64,000 bases of DNA from assembly GCA_023213395.1 (NCBI GenBank), contig CM041465.1, forward strand, positions 84,203,741 to 84,267,740, in the 5' to 3' direction. This document shows positions 33,826-45,781 of this stretch, one piece after another. A program made the translations under genes and the position numbers. Under the pieces are notes generated by a model, which saw only the letters and a program-made list of their open reading frames with translations, was not told where the DNA came from and ran no database searches. Numbering within the stretch: position 1 is the stretch's first letter; every line of letters starts with the position of its first letter. Source of the DNA: Cycas panzhihuaensis (lineage: Eukaryota; Cycadophyta).

Positions 33826-36080
33826 GTGATCCCTCTCTTGGGGACCACATGCCTCCCAGACTCTACCTACACCTCTAGGAGCTCCTTGCCTTACTTCCCT
33901 CATCTCAAGGCCTCCTCAGGGTCATCGCCACTGTGTGGGTGTGTGTCCTACTCTGTGACAACCTCGACGCCACTTGGTCTACTAGCTAATTGTATCACAT
34001 TTGGATATGATCCCTCTTGCTCTCCACCCCTCAGAGTCTCTTCTCCATACTCTAGAATATCTCCTCCATCCCTCCGAGATGCTCCTCTAGCACTACCATC
34101 CTGATACAACTCCCGACATCTCCACCTGCTCCTCCCTGAGCCTCTAAAACGTGTACCTGACCTCGCAGAGCATCCCTCTCAACTCGGGTCTTATCCAGCT
34201 CTCCCTATAGTCGTCTCATGCGTGCCTCGTACTCTTGGGAATCTACTATCCATACATCCCTCGCCCTAACCAATGGGACGAATGCCACTGTATGAGCCCT
34301 TGCCGATCGTGGCTCCTCTTCCACTTGGATGGGAGGTTGCCCTTCCATACAGGCCTAGGGGAACATCTTCTAGACTACCGCCTCCATGAGTCTCTATATC
34401 TCTACCGCTCTTATGAAGTCCAACACACCATGTGTCAGTACATGTAGCTATATATATCAAATAAAATCAAATATCTAGATATCAGGCAATCGAAAGATGA
34501 TAGGAAAAGGTAGCATCTCACTTGTTGGGGCCATTGGCTCCTCGGCTCTAATGATGGCCTCCTCCTAGGGTGCGCCACTAGCTGTTGGTACCTCCTCCTT
34601 GGGTGCTCCACTAGCTATTTCCCTATCACCTCTATCATCCCCATCACCATCATCATCATCACCAGGGGTGACTCCTACTCCACCTGCCTCGTCATCGCTA
34701 CTCCACCTCACCCCTTGATATGGATTGGATATATAGTCAGCCATGGTGAGGAGGTCCAATGGTGTAGTCTCCATTGAGCAACAGACATGTGCATGGTCCT
34801 CGGTCCCTCTAAACCGAGTCTGCCACCTATGGACCATGGGAGCCCACTCTGAGATGGGGTGTGGTCCTCTGGGGGTGCCACCACTTCAAAGTGATCAAAA
34901 AACCAGCACTGTAGTAATGTGTTGTAACATAATCCACCTCTCCTTGCTACCCTGATAGCATCCAACTAAGCAACTAGGTTCGCCACTATTAAGGTGGCCC
35001 AATCTAGCCTCTCCTTGGCCTCACATCTCTTGACTACATCCATCCACCCGCTAGGTATATCTCTATAGTTTGTTTCTAGGATATCTACAATAGAATGCAT
35101 AAGGTAATTAGTTTCCTCAATCAAGGAACTCTAGACATGACCATAGTCTTCAAGGGAATGCCCCTCCTCTCCTATCTATCATGTCCTATAAAGAATATCA
35201 TTGCCTTCCTATGTGCTGCCTCATTGCTAGGGAGCGCCCCTAGCGATGTTGGTTGTCCCACTACTAGTACCCCTAGGATCCTCCTAATGTCTCCTGGCAT
35301 AACTAAGATGTCCTCCACTTGGCGGAGGTGGAACATGTACCTCTACCTATCCCAATGTAAGACTGTGTCTACCAGGAGGCACTGATTCGATGAGTAATGT
35401 GGCATCCATGTGACCTTTAGTAGGCCACATCTTGCTAAATCCAGTTTATCCCCATGGGACATCATCTCCATAAAGCTCAACATCGCCATCCCTATGTTCT
35501 CACAGTTCTCTACCATGATAACTATTTGTAAAATACCCCAAAAATCAGTCAGAACCTATCCAACTCTATCTGCGGGTCCTTAAGACTACCTCTCCCTCCT
35601 CTTAGATTGAGATTCAACTCTCCTTTGGGTCATCTTTTATTTTTTCAGCTATTCTAGCTTCGCACCATGCTAAACTTCATAGTACCTTGGAGTTTAACTT
35701 CGGTCCCGTTGTGATTAGGGCCCCGCAGCAGAGATCGTGGCACCATGATCTTCATCGTAGTGTGAATATCACTCCCTCTAAATAAGGGGTTTCCCATCTA
35801 GAAAACCAAAAAAACTTGCCTAAGGAAGGCCTTACTCTGGCCCACTAGGACCAGGGCTACCTTATACCCCCGTCCCCCCTCTCCCTGGGTCCAATTCAGA
35901 CTCCAAGAGATCATTGTTCACACTTAAGGGGCCCAAAACTACCTCAAAAATCAATGAAAAGTAATAAAATTTAAATCAAAAGATGGGTTAGGGAATGAGC
36001 AATCCACTCACTGGATCTAGCCTTACGACTGCCATCTCATCATCCTGGTCTCATTGGTTATCCTTTTGTCTTGATCCAAT
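33826..36080 (-). pseudogene. GypA antisense PMD gene remnant
   Basis: The minus strand carries a decayed copy of the PMD gene found intact in layout in GypC. Recognisable pieces are LHWDR then RYMFHLRQVEDILVMPGDIR followed by RILGVLVVGQP (about 35370-35260). LRKLITLCILL lies near 35110, and LDAIRVARRGGLCYNTLLQC and WFFDHFEVV near 34960-34890. TEDHAHVCCSMETTPLDLL with an acidic tail lies near 34805-34620. Both introns keep GT and AG ends: intron 1 at 36011-35522 and intron 2 at 34521-34412. The start codon corresponding to GypC 55767 is changed to ATA. Stops and frameshifts are frequent. Confidence 0.75.
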
Positions 36081-36194
36081 AGTCTGATCTCCTCCTGTAT
36101 GTCTCTGAAATTGGGTAGCACCTCACTATGTAAGGGAAAGGGCTCTGAATTATTCGTGAGCCCATGACAATGAATTCCATTTTCATCAAGTTTT

Positions 36195-36205
36195 CCTTAT
36201 ATAGG
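36195..36205 (-). promoter_or_regulatory. TATA box of the GypA antisense PMD gene
   Basis: On the minus strand CCTATATAAGG, identical to the site at 55861-55871 in GypC, at the same distance from the first exon. Its preservation in a heavily mutated copy may be chance, but its position fits a polymerase II core promoter. Confidence 0.55.
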
Positions 36206-36762
36206 CGGGGGCCCCAACAGGCACTTCTTTTATTTCTGTCATCGTGACAACCCTTAGGGTCATCCCTCACCCATGATTGCCATTGCCTTCTGGTCCCAGC
36301 TCTCATTTCACCCCCACAGCCTCCATTTCGCTCATCCTTATAAGTGTATTTATGGCACCTATTCACCTGACTCCGCGAGGCCCCTTCTACCTTGTTTTAT
36401 GTGCCACCTCCATGTATACCCAAGTTTATACTCATCTGGCTTGTTTCACCATTCAAGATCCATTTTTTATACCCGTTCGCACTTCTGGGGCTCCCAAAGG
36501 GAGCGTCCCCTCCATTTGGGACTATTTTTTGCTTCCTTAAGCAACCTTTAGCACCTTAGAGAGGCCTTTTTGTCAGTCATTCTTTCCCATTAGCTAGATA
36601 GTCTGCTCTGCCCTTAGGTAGCCTCATTGTTGGGTCCTCCTGCCCTTTATGGCCTTCATCGCTAACTATTCACATCCCTCACAGCTACTCCATATTATCG
36701 TGTCCTCTTGATACCATCGACTTTATCACATTTCTTCTCCTAAGACACCTCTCTTGTCATCC

Positions 36763-37185
36763 ATGGCACTTTTTATCTTCACCGATGGTGAGAGCTATGG
36801 CAATCCTGCTCCTTCCACCACTACATGGATTCTTCACAATACTTCCAGATACGACTTCCTATATTTCATAATATTCCTCCCTAAGGCCACCAATAACAAA
36901 GCTGAGTAGACAGCCATTATCAAAGCCCTTACTGATGTGCTCTGCTTCCATCATGGACCCATCGTCCTCTTTTGTGACTCTCAGGTTGTAGTGTCTCATC
37001 TCACCCAAGTCTACCAGGTATGGTGCCTATGCTTGAGGGCCCTTGCCTTGACTTCCAGATCCATGTTGGCTTGTTTTTCATTTATCAACATCTATCACAT
37101 TCCACGAGCTCTAAAATCTAAGGCAGACAACCTCGTTTGCCTCATCCTTGAGTATCGCCTACCCCTTCTTGATGACCCACCTTGA
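36763..37185 (+). pseudogene. GypA archaeal-type RNase H (aRNH)
   Basis: A sense reading frame of 140 codons with one TAG, colinear with the intact GypC gene. MALFIFTDGESYGNPAPST holds the first catalytic Asp, ATNNKAE the Glu region, VLFCDSQVVVSHL the second Asp, and KSKADNLVCLIL the last Asp. The TAG stands where GypC has Tyr (NNEAEY). It ends at 37185, as in GypC. A TTTCTTCTCCTAAG tract at 36731-36744 lies 19 bases upstream and could be a splice acceptor. Confidence 0.85.
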
Positions 37186-37562
37186 GAGACTTGTCCAATC
37201 ACCCAAGCACCTAGGTCTCAGGCCATCTTGCACATTATATTGTGATCTGTTCACACCTCTGAAAGCTATCCACTAATGTGGTTAAACTATGACGACCACC
37301 AAGTTTGTCCATTCACCCTATTTCTTGTTATCATCATCTCTCTTCTTGTACTCCTATGATGGGGACATTCCCCTCATCTGCTATGATTTCCAGTCAACTT
37401 CAGAGTGGCGTATAGGTGGCCCCTATGTTGTCTCCAGTCTTGTCCATATATCCACACATTCTGCCACAACACTCGCTAGCATCCTTGGCTTTTATCATGA
37501 TTGTATTGTTATATGTACATATGTTACTAACATTTTATTGCCAGCATTCACCAAGGAGGTAG

Positions 37563-40547
37563 TGTTTCTCGGCCACCAGGAATGTGTATGGATAGATTGA
37601 CTCAGGTAAGCATAGGTATGTTTCCATCTCCCACCTTAGTCATTTTAGAAAGGTAGATTAAAGCATTACTTGATTCATTACATGATTGAGTTTCTCATCC
37701 TTGTGATTGCCATGCATCTTGTTGGTCGATCATGCTGCATGTCCCTATCCTATGATGACTCGTGGGACATGCTTCTCTGTGACACATACATCCCTATGGC
37801 ACCCTATAACCCTCTACTTCACCTACACATCACCTTGAGCATTGACCAATTTATGTGATCTGCTCACACCTTTGGCACTTTACCGCAACCCCTAGCATTT
37901 TGCTATGAGTGGTTGGCATTTTGTGTCTGTTCATGGGTTTCTTGGGAGCCTTACCTGTCGATGCCCTATCCAGTCTAGCCCATTTGCCTACTTGGACTAT
38001 CCCCAATCACCTAGATAGGGGGGCCAACCCCTCCTAGGCCTAGGATACCCTCTTTTAGGGCCCCCAATACCTTTATTCCCCTTATTGTTGCATTTTGGTC
38101 CCACGCCGTAGCAAATTCTGCGGTACCACGAAGTTTGTCGCAGTGCGACTGTCCACTTCCATTTTTTTAATCTATCGTGGAAATTTTTGTATTTTTTGCA
38201 AAATTTCTATAGGGATTAATTGCTCCTTGAGTCCCAGCCTAACCATAATTACTCGATTAGGGCTAAGGGTGAGTATAAAGCCCAAAACTTTCTTCATTTC
38301 TTCCTCTAACAATATATAACAATCTCTAACAAGCTCTTATAACTCTCTTTCTCCTGCTCTTCTACCACCTTCGCAAGCTTCCTCCTGTAGGAAATGCCCT
38401 GCATTTGTTGAGATCCTACCTAGACTCTATCTTTTATAGCTTAGGTTCATGGAGCCAATCTCATCAATGAGCTTCACCAAGTGGCGATACCATTCAAAGC
38501 TTGCATCTCCAGGTATTCAACAGGTTTCTTCTTTAGACTTACAGGGATTCTCCTATAAGTGCCCATATCAGCTTCCCCCTACACTGCTCTCAGGCAGGCC
38601 TCTTGTAAACTTAGCCCAGTAGGTAGCTCTTTGTATTTTTTCCTCATTTCATCTCCTTAAAACTTCTTGGAAGCTAAGATTTCTTTCATACATCTTTCAT
38701 TTTCAGTATTTTCAAGTTTATGCAAGAGATATTTCCCTGCGGTTTTCCTTTAATATTTGCACTTTCTTTCCACTGTCTCTTCGGTCTCTTTAAGAGGTCT
38801 ATAAGATGAGCCTCTTAAGGTGTGAGTAAAGGAAGCACTTGATAGATTCTGTACCCAACAAGGCCGGTTTCCCAAGGGGCAATCCCCCTTCTCCTCCTTT
38901 CCTCTCCTCCTTATGTCTTCCTTGGGCCACCGGACGACCCTAGAAAGGAGGCTATTGCAGGAACCAGTGTATGCAGTCCCTTGCTACACTATTTCTAGCC
39001 TTGAGAGCCCAATATTAGTAGGGTATTTTAGCCCCTAGTGGCATCATATCCCTCTTTTGGTCACTCCCTCATCTAGTGTTGTACATGCTACATACTGCAA
39101 CTTTGGTGACACTAGCAACATTTCCAACTTTCATACCATTTGTTCTTTTCACTATTGGCTATCATATAGGCTGTCTAAACCTGCTACCCTTGTGCTCAAA
39201 GGTAGCATGGAGGAACTTACATAAGGGGGTTAGCCATTCTGAGGCTAACTACTAGCATTCATTACTTGTTGTGACTTATGTTAAAAGGTTTGGAAGTAGC
39301 TTTTAGTTAAATATTTTGTGTTGTTTCCAACACTTCACTTGTGACCTTTTGGCACTTTACTTCCTTTATATATATGCACCTATTTGGCATTCTAGCAGCC
39401 CCTTGAAGAAAGGGAAAGAAAAACTTTATGTTTGCAGGTTTTGGCTGCAATGTTCACGAAAAGGAAGAGGTGCTTCGACCTGGGTAAGTCTTCACCTTTT
39501 TTCCTTTTCGTTCTGCTTCCTTGTATAGTTGCTTTGTCTCCTTTTGTCCTTTCTGGTCCTCCTTTCTTTTCTTTTGTACGGGGAAGGTAAAGAAGCCCCC
39601 TTCAACACCGCCTCTCAATAACATTGGTGCATTAGACAAGGACAAGAGAGCAAGCATAGCATAGGAGCAAGACATCTTCTTTGACTGCGTGACTTTCGAG
39701 GTACGTACTTCCCCTCCTCTCATAGTTATTTTCCTTTTCTCATTATTAGGCCTATCATCTTGCATAATAAACAACATAGAAGGAAAAGAGTAATCAACTA
39801 ATTTGCACATATTCATCTTGCATATGCATGTTGCATGTTACTTTTATAGGAAGGAGCATATCGTAGCCCAAATGCAAAATGTCCCTTAGCTTTGCATTTC
39901 CTAGCATGCATGCTTGAGCTTGTTTGGAATACTTTTTCCGTCTTTTCTCACTTAAAAACAAAACAGAGTGAGAGTGTGTTTTATGTTCCCCTTTTGGGAA
40001 GGTAAATGAGAGCACTTTTACCATCCCTTCATACACACCCATCACATCCTATCCATACACTCTACCCTAGTTGCCCTTGTCGGCATTTAGATCCCTTCGC
40101 TCACATAGCGACAAGGGGCTTTTTACCATTGCTTCCTTCTCTCTTAGACCCACCTTAGGTAAGTTGTCTTGGAGAGGTTTCTTGTACCCATCTCATGCTT
40201 CATACCATTCACCTGTGCACATTGTATATATACCATATCACTTTCCCATAGAAGTCCTTTCCTTTGTTGGGCCTCCCTTTCCCCTTCTGGCCATCCAAGG
40301 GTGGGAGGACTCCATCTTTTGGGGTTATATGAGATACCTTACATGTATCTTACCCTTCAAGCTAAAAGACTAAGTTACCTTGAGGTAGTTGCATGCCATT
40401 CTTGGATCCTGAACCTGCATTCTGATGCATGGATACCCTGTGTTAGTGTTTCCTTTACTTAAAGGATTGTATCTTCTATTCTGGAACTTACCATTGATTG
40501 CCCCGATCTTCACCAAATGTAGCTACCATCCCATAGACACGATTCCA
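37563..40547 (+). repeat. LTR between GypA and GypB internal regions
   Basis: It starts TGTTTCTCGGCCACCAGGAA, matching the GypC LTR start TGTTTCCAGCCTCGGGAA, and ends ATTCCA at 40547 just before a primer-site-like sequence. At about 2985 bp it is the only complete LTR of the older copies. It serves as 3' LTR for GypA and 5' LTR for GypB, so the two internal regions are in tandem with one LTR between them. An exon-like block flanked by TTTGCAG (39439) and GGGTAAGT (39482) is present. Confidence 0.8.
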
Positions 40548-40548
40548 C

Positions 40549-40567
40549 TGGAGACCATACTGGGGAC
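40549..40567 (+). promoter_or_regulatory. Primer-binding-site-like sequence of GypB
   Basis: TGGAGACCATACTGGGGAC directly after the LTR end; see the parallel sites at 23354 and 45510. It has TGG at the start and 16-17 of 19 positions in common with them. Confidence 0.6.
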
Positions 40568-40802
40568 CCGCTAGTAGGGGAATCAATCTTCCTCCTTTTC
40601 TTGTTGGTGCTACTACCTCTTGGTAGCTCTCCTTTTGATCTTGTTGGGTAGCCCCCAATGCATGCATTACCTTATCTCTCTCTTCTTCCAACGCATAGGT
40701 AGAACTTGCATGTGATGATTCTCACGTGGGTTACAAGGCCTATCCCTATTATCAGAAGAGCCTTTATATCATTCCCTTCTTGCATTGGATCCTGATCTGA
40801 TC

Positions 40803-42925
40803 ATGGACGGATCTCTTTCAGATTGGGCATACCACGCCTATGTGTCTAATTCCTTAGAGCCATCCACTTCCTTCCAAGGGCTTGCCCAAGGAAGTGAAGA
40901 CCCCATTTACTATCTGGGTGACCAACTTCACCCCCAATCTCATCATTCCTCTACTCATGGAGTAGAACTAACATCTCCTTTGGCATTTTTCCATTCCCAT
41001 GGCTATTCTCATCAGGACCATCCTGCGGGATCCACTTCATATGAAGCCCCGTCCACCTCATACGATCAAGGGGATACCCCTCCCACTAATGTAGTAGAAG
41101 CTTTGAGCTAATGCTTGCAAGCCACATGTCTCCAACTGCACCCAAAGTGGTTTGAGGAGGTCTTCTAAAGTGTTGTGCTACCTTCTTCTATATCCCCTTC
41201 ACCTCGCTCATCCCATTCAGCTAATTTACCCACTTTGAGACTACCTTTCACATCTTCTTCTTCTCCCCATGGTGTATGCTCCTTGGGGACCACTCAGGGC
41301 ATGTCATCTTCCTAACTTAGGTTGAGCATGCCTCCAACTAGTCAAACCACTAGTCCTCCTGGTACTATCATTTATCTGCCTGCTAGATTTAGGGGACCCA
41401 CATATCCCCCTACTTCTAGTCACATGGGGTTTGCCCCTATGCAATCCCAACACCAACCTAAGGACCCTTCTCTCTACCTACCTCCCAATTACACTACTCA
41501 ATTGTGGGGGCATGGTAAAGGGAATTCCTTACCTGCTTATAGGGTGGACCCTCTACATCCTTATGGGGTCACACCACCCACGGGTGGTCCATATGGGTAG
41601 AATCTGGTCCCTCATCCCCCTTATCTACCATCTTATATGGCACCCTACGTTATGCCTTTGCAAGGAGGGACAACGCCTTCCCAAGGAACTTTCCCTCAAG
41701 CTCCTTTTCAACAAGGAGTGCTCTCTTTAGGACAGATGGGTGTGTCATACCTATCTGCTCCCATGCAGGTTTCTTCTAATGCGGGATTTGTGCCTCCTCA
41801 TCAAGCGGTAGGAGGACAACATCCCCTTTCGAACCAAACCCTCAAAGGAGGATTTGGCCAAACCTACCCCCCCATCATTTCTAGCATCTGTTGACCCCAT
41901 GGTCTCGTAAAGGGTATGTCCCTTTATGGACTATCGATCAACCCTATTATCCATTGAGGTACTAAGGACTAACTTACTGCCTCATCCCCCTGAAGTCCCC
42001 AAATTCGATGGAACTTCATTGCAAGACCCGACATAGTATGTTCATAGCTTCTCTATGGCATGCATTGATTACTGGGCTTACAACCACATCCTCATGAAAC
42101 TATTCCCGTGGTCTCTTTAAGGCGATGCCCTTAAATGGTTTTATTGCCTACCCACACATTCTATCTTCTTATTCTAGCAGCTCATGGATGAGTTCATAAT
42201 TTATTTTGATGTGGCTTTCCCATTTGAGAGTGGAATGAAATCCCTCATATCACTTAAACAAGGCCATGATGAAATGAGTCGTGACTTTGTGCGGTGTTTC
42301 CATGACCTTATTCACTCCACTAAGGTTACTCTGCTTGAGGAGTTGAAGAGGGATCTTTTTGTTAATGCCCTTCATCTAGAAGTTCACATAGAAGTCCTCA
42401 ACACTACATGTCACTCTGCTATAGTGAAGTGCTTGGCACTCGAGGCCAATAAGATTCAGGTTGGACTCAAGAAGCCTCTAAAGTCCTCACAGTGATGTGA
42501 GGCACCACCACCATCAAAAGAAACCAAAACTCAACAACCCACTAGGTCTTCTTCCCATTCTACCAAGAAGACCCTAGACCCTCTTACTTCAGCTATACAT
42601 TTGTTTGAGTGTACGATGAAGGAGATCAATCTGTAAACTCCTTCATCTCCCACATCTAATAAGCCAGTTCACCAGGGTTCACAAGCTACTCCTTCTAACA
42701 GCAGCAATACCCAGTCCTCTTAAGTAAGGAAACTTGACTTCTCCCTTGAGAAGAAGTGGTGCTCCATCCATGGGGAGTGCTTCCATGATGATTTGTTGTG
42801 TCAGGTGCAACATCTTAAGGCTACCCCATAATGTGACTCTTCCTAAAAATAGGCATCTAGACCCAACCTAGATCAGCCTATTCATAAGGATCCCTTCTTA
42901 AAATATGGGGAACGTGATCGCAACC
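40803..42925 (+). pseudogene. gag: GypB gag, part before GypC
   Basis: ATG 40803 opens MDGSLSDWAYHAYVSNSLEP. The Pro/Ser/Gly/Tyr-rich N-terminal region includes HPYGVTPPTGGPYG and ends near 41890. The capsid-like part has FESGMKSLISLKQGHDEMSR and LKRDLFVNALHLEVHIEVL (42184-42495, open for 103 residues). The zinc-like motif WCSIHGECFHDD lies near 42755-42790. Stops and frameshifts occur at about 41110, 41600, 41890 and 42496. It is cut at CAACC (42921-42925), the GypC target site. Confidence 0.8.
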
Positions 42926-45508
42926 TGTTTCCCAGCTACTAGGAATGGACTCGAGATACATTGACACAGGTTTGTTCAGGTATATGTTCTTACTTTTCTT
43001 ACCTATGTTAATTAGGGTAATTTAGAGTAGTTTGATTGACATATGCCTGCTCACCTGCATTTGTTTGTCTGCCTTCTCATAATGCATGTGCCTAACGGCA
43101 CACCTTTAGCCTATGATGACTCACAGTGGGGGCATTCCTCAGTGAATGCGACACCCCGTATGGCGTACAACCACCCATGATGTCTCCATAGTTTCTCGGG
43201 ATTATTTCTGCCAGCTTGTTTGTTCTTGTTACAACATGTCGCTTATGTTGCAGTCCTTCCTAAGTCCGGTTTAACCCTTAGTTAGGGCTCTTTGCATTGT
43301 TTTGGGTACTTGCCCACTGCCTGGGCCTTCCCCAACTGATGTAATTCATGTTTAGTCTTTGTTCTTACCTCAAAACCTAATTTTTCTGTTTATTTTTTCT
43401 CTTTTTTAATTTCAGGTTGATACCGCGGTAAACTAAGCGGTACCGCAGAATTTGCAGCGGTACCGCAGAGTTTGCCGCGGTACAACTGTTCGAAATTTAA
43501 AAAAAGAGAACCACGCGACAGTTTCCGCATTTTTTCACGGAACTGCCACGTGGCTCCGTACGATTGGAGGCGCCCCAACGTCCCCAATGTTCACTTACTG
43601 TGAACAAGAGATAAAAGGATTTTTTTTATTCATTTGCATCATTCTTGAGCTCATTTTCCAAGACTTCTAAGGAAAAACTCTCCACAAAAGACAAGAGAAA
43701 AGACACAGAAATCAAAGAAGTTCAGGCACAGCAACTGAGGAGGGAGGACCAGGCTGCCACCAGTGGATTTTGTAGGGCCATTGCTGCCCCTTACTACTCT
43801 CCACAACCAGCTTTCCTCCTCTTGCAGCTGCACAAAGATTCAAGGGACTTCTTCAACAAAGAAGCTGCCCCAAAGACTCTCTTCATAGCTCCAAACTTAC
43901 CAGGAGCTTCTTCCACCCACATTGCAGTAGGGAACACTCATGATCAGCCTTCATTTGACCTCCATTACTGCTATCCCTAGTGGTAGGAGGCATGCATGAC
44001 CTCTCTACACAAGGTACCCCTTAGCTTTACTTGCTTTTTTGTATTTTCTTGCATTTCTTCTTCCTTTTACTTGTATTTTCTTTGCTTTTTTGCTTGCAAA
44101 CCCTTGGACATACTTGCATTTTTCTTGTTTTATTGTCAAGCATTCCACCTCTTCTTTCCCTTTGATTTTACCCGTTGAATGAAAGTAGCTACCATTGGTC
44201 ATAGTCGCTCCGTAGTCCTACCTTGACCTAAATCTATTTTCCCAGTTTTTCTTTGGGGTCCCTCACTTTCTCCAAGCCTTCTTCCATTCTTTCCTCAGTC
44301 AACTAGAGTAAGGGAGTATACACGAGGGTTTGAGGGAGATAGGCGGGGTTCTGTCCCCCATTGTTGTCCTTCTCCCCAAGGGTTCCGTCCCTTGTCCTCT
44401 TCCCCTTACCATACACGCTGCCCTAAGGAACAGATCGAAGGAGTTTAGGAGGTTATGTCAGGGCGTCCGGACCGGTTTGAGACAATCCGCATCCACCTTT
44501 GTTACCACCCAGCATTCCTTTCCCGGGCCCCTTTGGAGACCTCCCGTAGGTGAGTTAGCCATCCCAAGGCTATACCCAGTTCCACTTTGTGTGTTTGTGG
44601 CATTTGGTAGTGTAAAAGTATCTCATATGCTCTCGTTTCCGTTTTGCTACATTTTAACATATAGCTTTGTTTGTTTAGCTAAGTTGATTTCAGTTTGCAG
44701 TACATATACATATATCTCCTTGTATATTTTGTAGCCTCTCCCTCAAGAGGAAGGTGCTCTTTGTGCTCTCTTACAGGATTGCGTTGGTGGAGGTGGCGCG
44801 TGGAGCGAACCCATTACTGGTTAGCTCCTGTACGGTATTTTCTCTCTTTTAGTTTTGAGCTTCCTTTTCGTCCTTTCATTTCATTTGGTTTCGCATGCTC
44901 ACGGGGAGGTAAGTGAACCCCCTTATCACCGTCAACCGACGTCGCGTGCACGGAGAAAGGAGAAAGAGGGAGCGGAAACAACGCAAGATCAACCGTACTT
45001 CAACCTCGAACACCGGATCTAGGTTTTCTTCGCGTTTCCTTTGTATTTCCTCTTATATCGTTCTTGCCTTCTTACGTCTGCCTGATAGGTAAAAGATAAG
45101 GAAACATAAAGGAAAAAGGGATAAATAAATACTTCTTGCATTTACTTTTCTGCACTAGTTTCTTGCTTACATAGCATAGTGTAGACACCCCCCTTTTTGC
45201 ACCAAACCCGAGCTATCCTTTCTTTTACTTGCTTGTGCGTTGGATCAGTTGTCCCCCCTTGCCTCCGTTGCCTTCTCACTGCCTTGAGAAGCCGCAACGC
45301 GCGAGGCGCCTCCTCTCCTTCCCGGCCATCCGAAGGGTAGGACGGCCTCGCTTTGCGGCTCCTGAAGCAACCAGCACCTCAGCCTCGAACTGCGCTCCAA
45401 CAAGACGGACGTCCTGCGAGGTGAGATCCTCGCTGCCTAGCCTAGTCAGTGTGGTGTTTTATATCCCTTTGCTAGACGTAGGGTCACCGCCCCGCAGGGA
45501 GTGTTTCA
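42926..45508 (+). repeat. GypC 5' LTR (2583 bp)
   Basis: It starts TGTTTCCC and ends GTGTTTCA, followed after one base by the primer-site-like sequence. It is nearly identical to the 3' LTR through 43980-45350. It holds a 21-bp palindromic repeat patch (43422-43492). It also holds an exon-like block between CTTACAG (ending about 44776) and GGGGAGGTAAGTG (44904-44916). Open frames inside, such as 43645-43980 and 44330-44734, are not kept intact in the 3' LTR and are not counted as genes. Confidence 0.9.
43422..43492. repeat. 21-bp palindromic repeats in GypC 5' LTR
   Basis: AGCGGTACCGCAG recurs at about 43436 and 43456, and a partial CCGCGGTAC follows at 43476. GCGGTACCGC is a perfect 10-bp palindrome. 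The 3' LTR has lost most of it (57655-57705), and the older LTR at about 38115 keeps a decayed CTGCGGTACCACG. Confidence 0.8.
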
Positions 45509-45509
45509 C

Positions 45510-45528
45510 TGGCAACCATACTGGGGAC
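45510..45528 (+). promoter_or_regulatory. GypC primer-binding-site-like sequence
   Basis: TGGCAACCATACTGGGGAC, one base after the LTR end. Its TGGC...GGGGA outline resembles the tRNA-Asp complement used by some gypsy elements, but the inner bases do not match well. The tRNA is left unassigned. Confidence 0.6.
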
Positions 45529-45781
45529 TGCCAGTAAGGGAGCTAAATCTGCTTCCCCTCCTTGTTGGTGTTCTTACCTCTAGGTAGTTTCACATTCCGT
45601 GTTTTCAGTTGGGCAACCCCCAACATGTTTGCATCGCTTTCCTTCCTTTCCTTTTTGTTTCATCTAACAATGCTCACGAAGGCATTGCATGCGACGTTTC
45701 TCATGTCGCTTGCGAGGTTTACCGCCGTCGCTAGAAGACCAATCGTCTCGTTCCCTTCCGTCGTCGAACCCCGATTCGACA

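Larger units (their letters stand above)
19561..37562 (+). mobile_element. GypA: decayed Ty3/gypsy (Tat-like) element
   Basis: An old gypsy element with a truncated 5' LTR, gag, protease, RT, RNase H and integrase. Its 3' module has an antisense PMD remnant and a sense archaeal-type RNase H. A copia element (CopC) splits it at 26227-28970. RT motifs such as NACPKDNFPLPFI and AMPFRLKNAGTTYQRAM place it near the Tat lineage. It is CpG-poor and rich in stops compared with GypC. Confidence 0.85.

Noticed and set aside
43645-43980. 111-codon open frame in the GypC 5' LTR
   Set aside because: The matching part of the 3' LTR (57841-58134) has shifted frames and a different protein, and no family is recognised. 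It is leader sequence.
44330-44734. 134-codon open frame in the GypC 5' LTR
   Set aside because: In the 3' LTR it is split by a TAG (58522-58728, then 58738-58926), and the older LTRs do not keep it. At most it is an upstream ORF.
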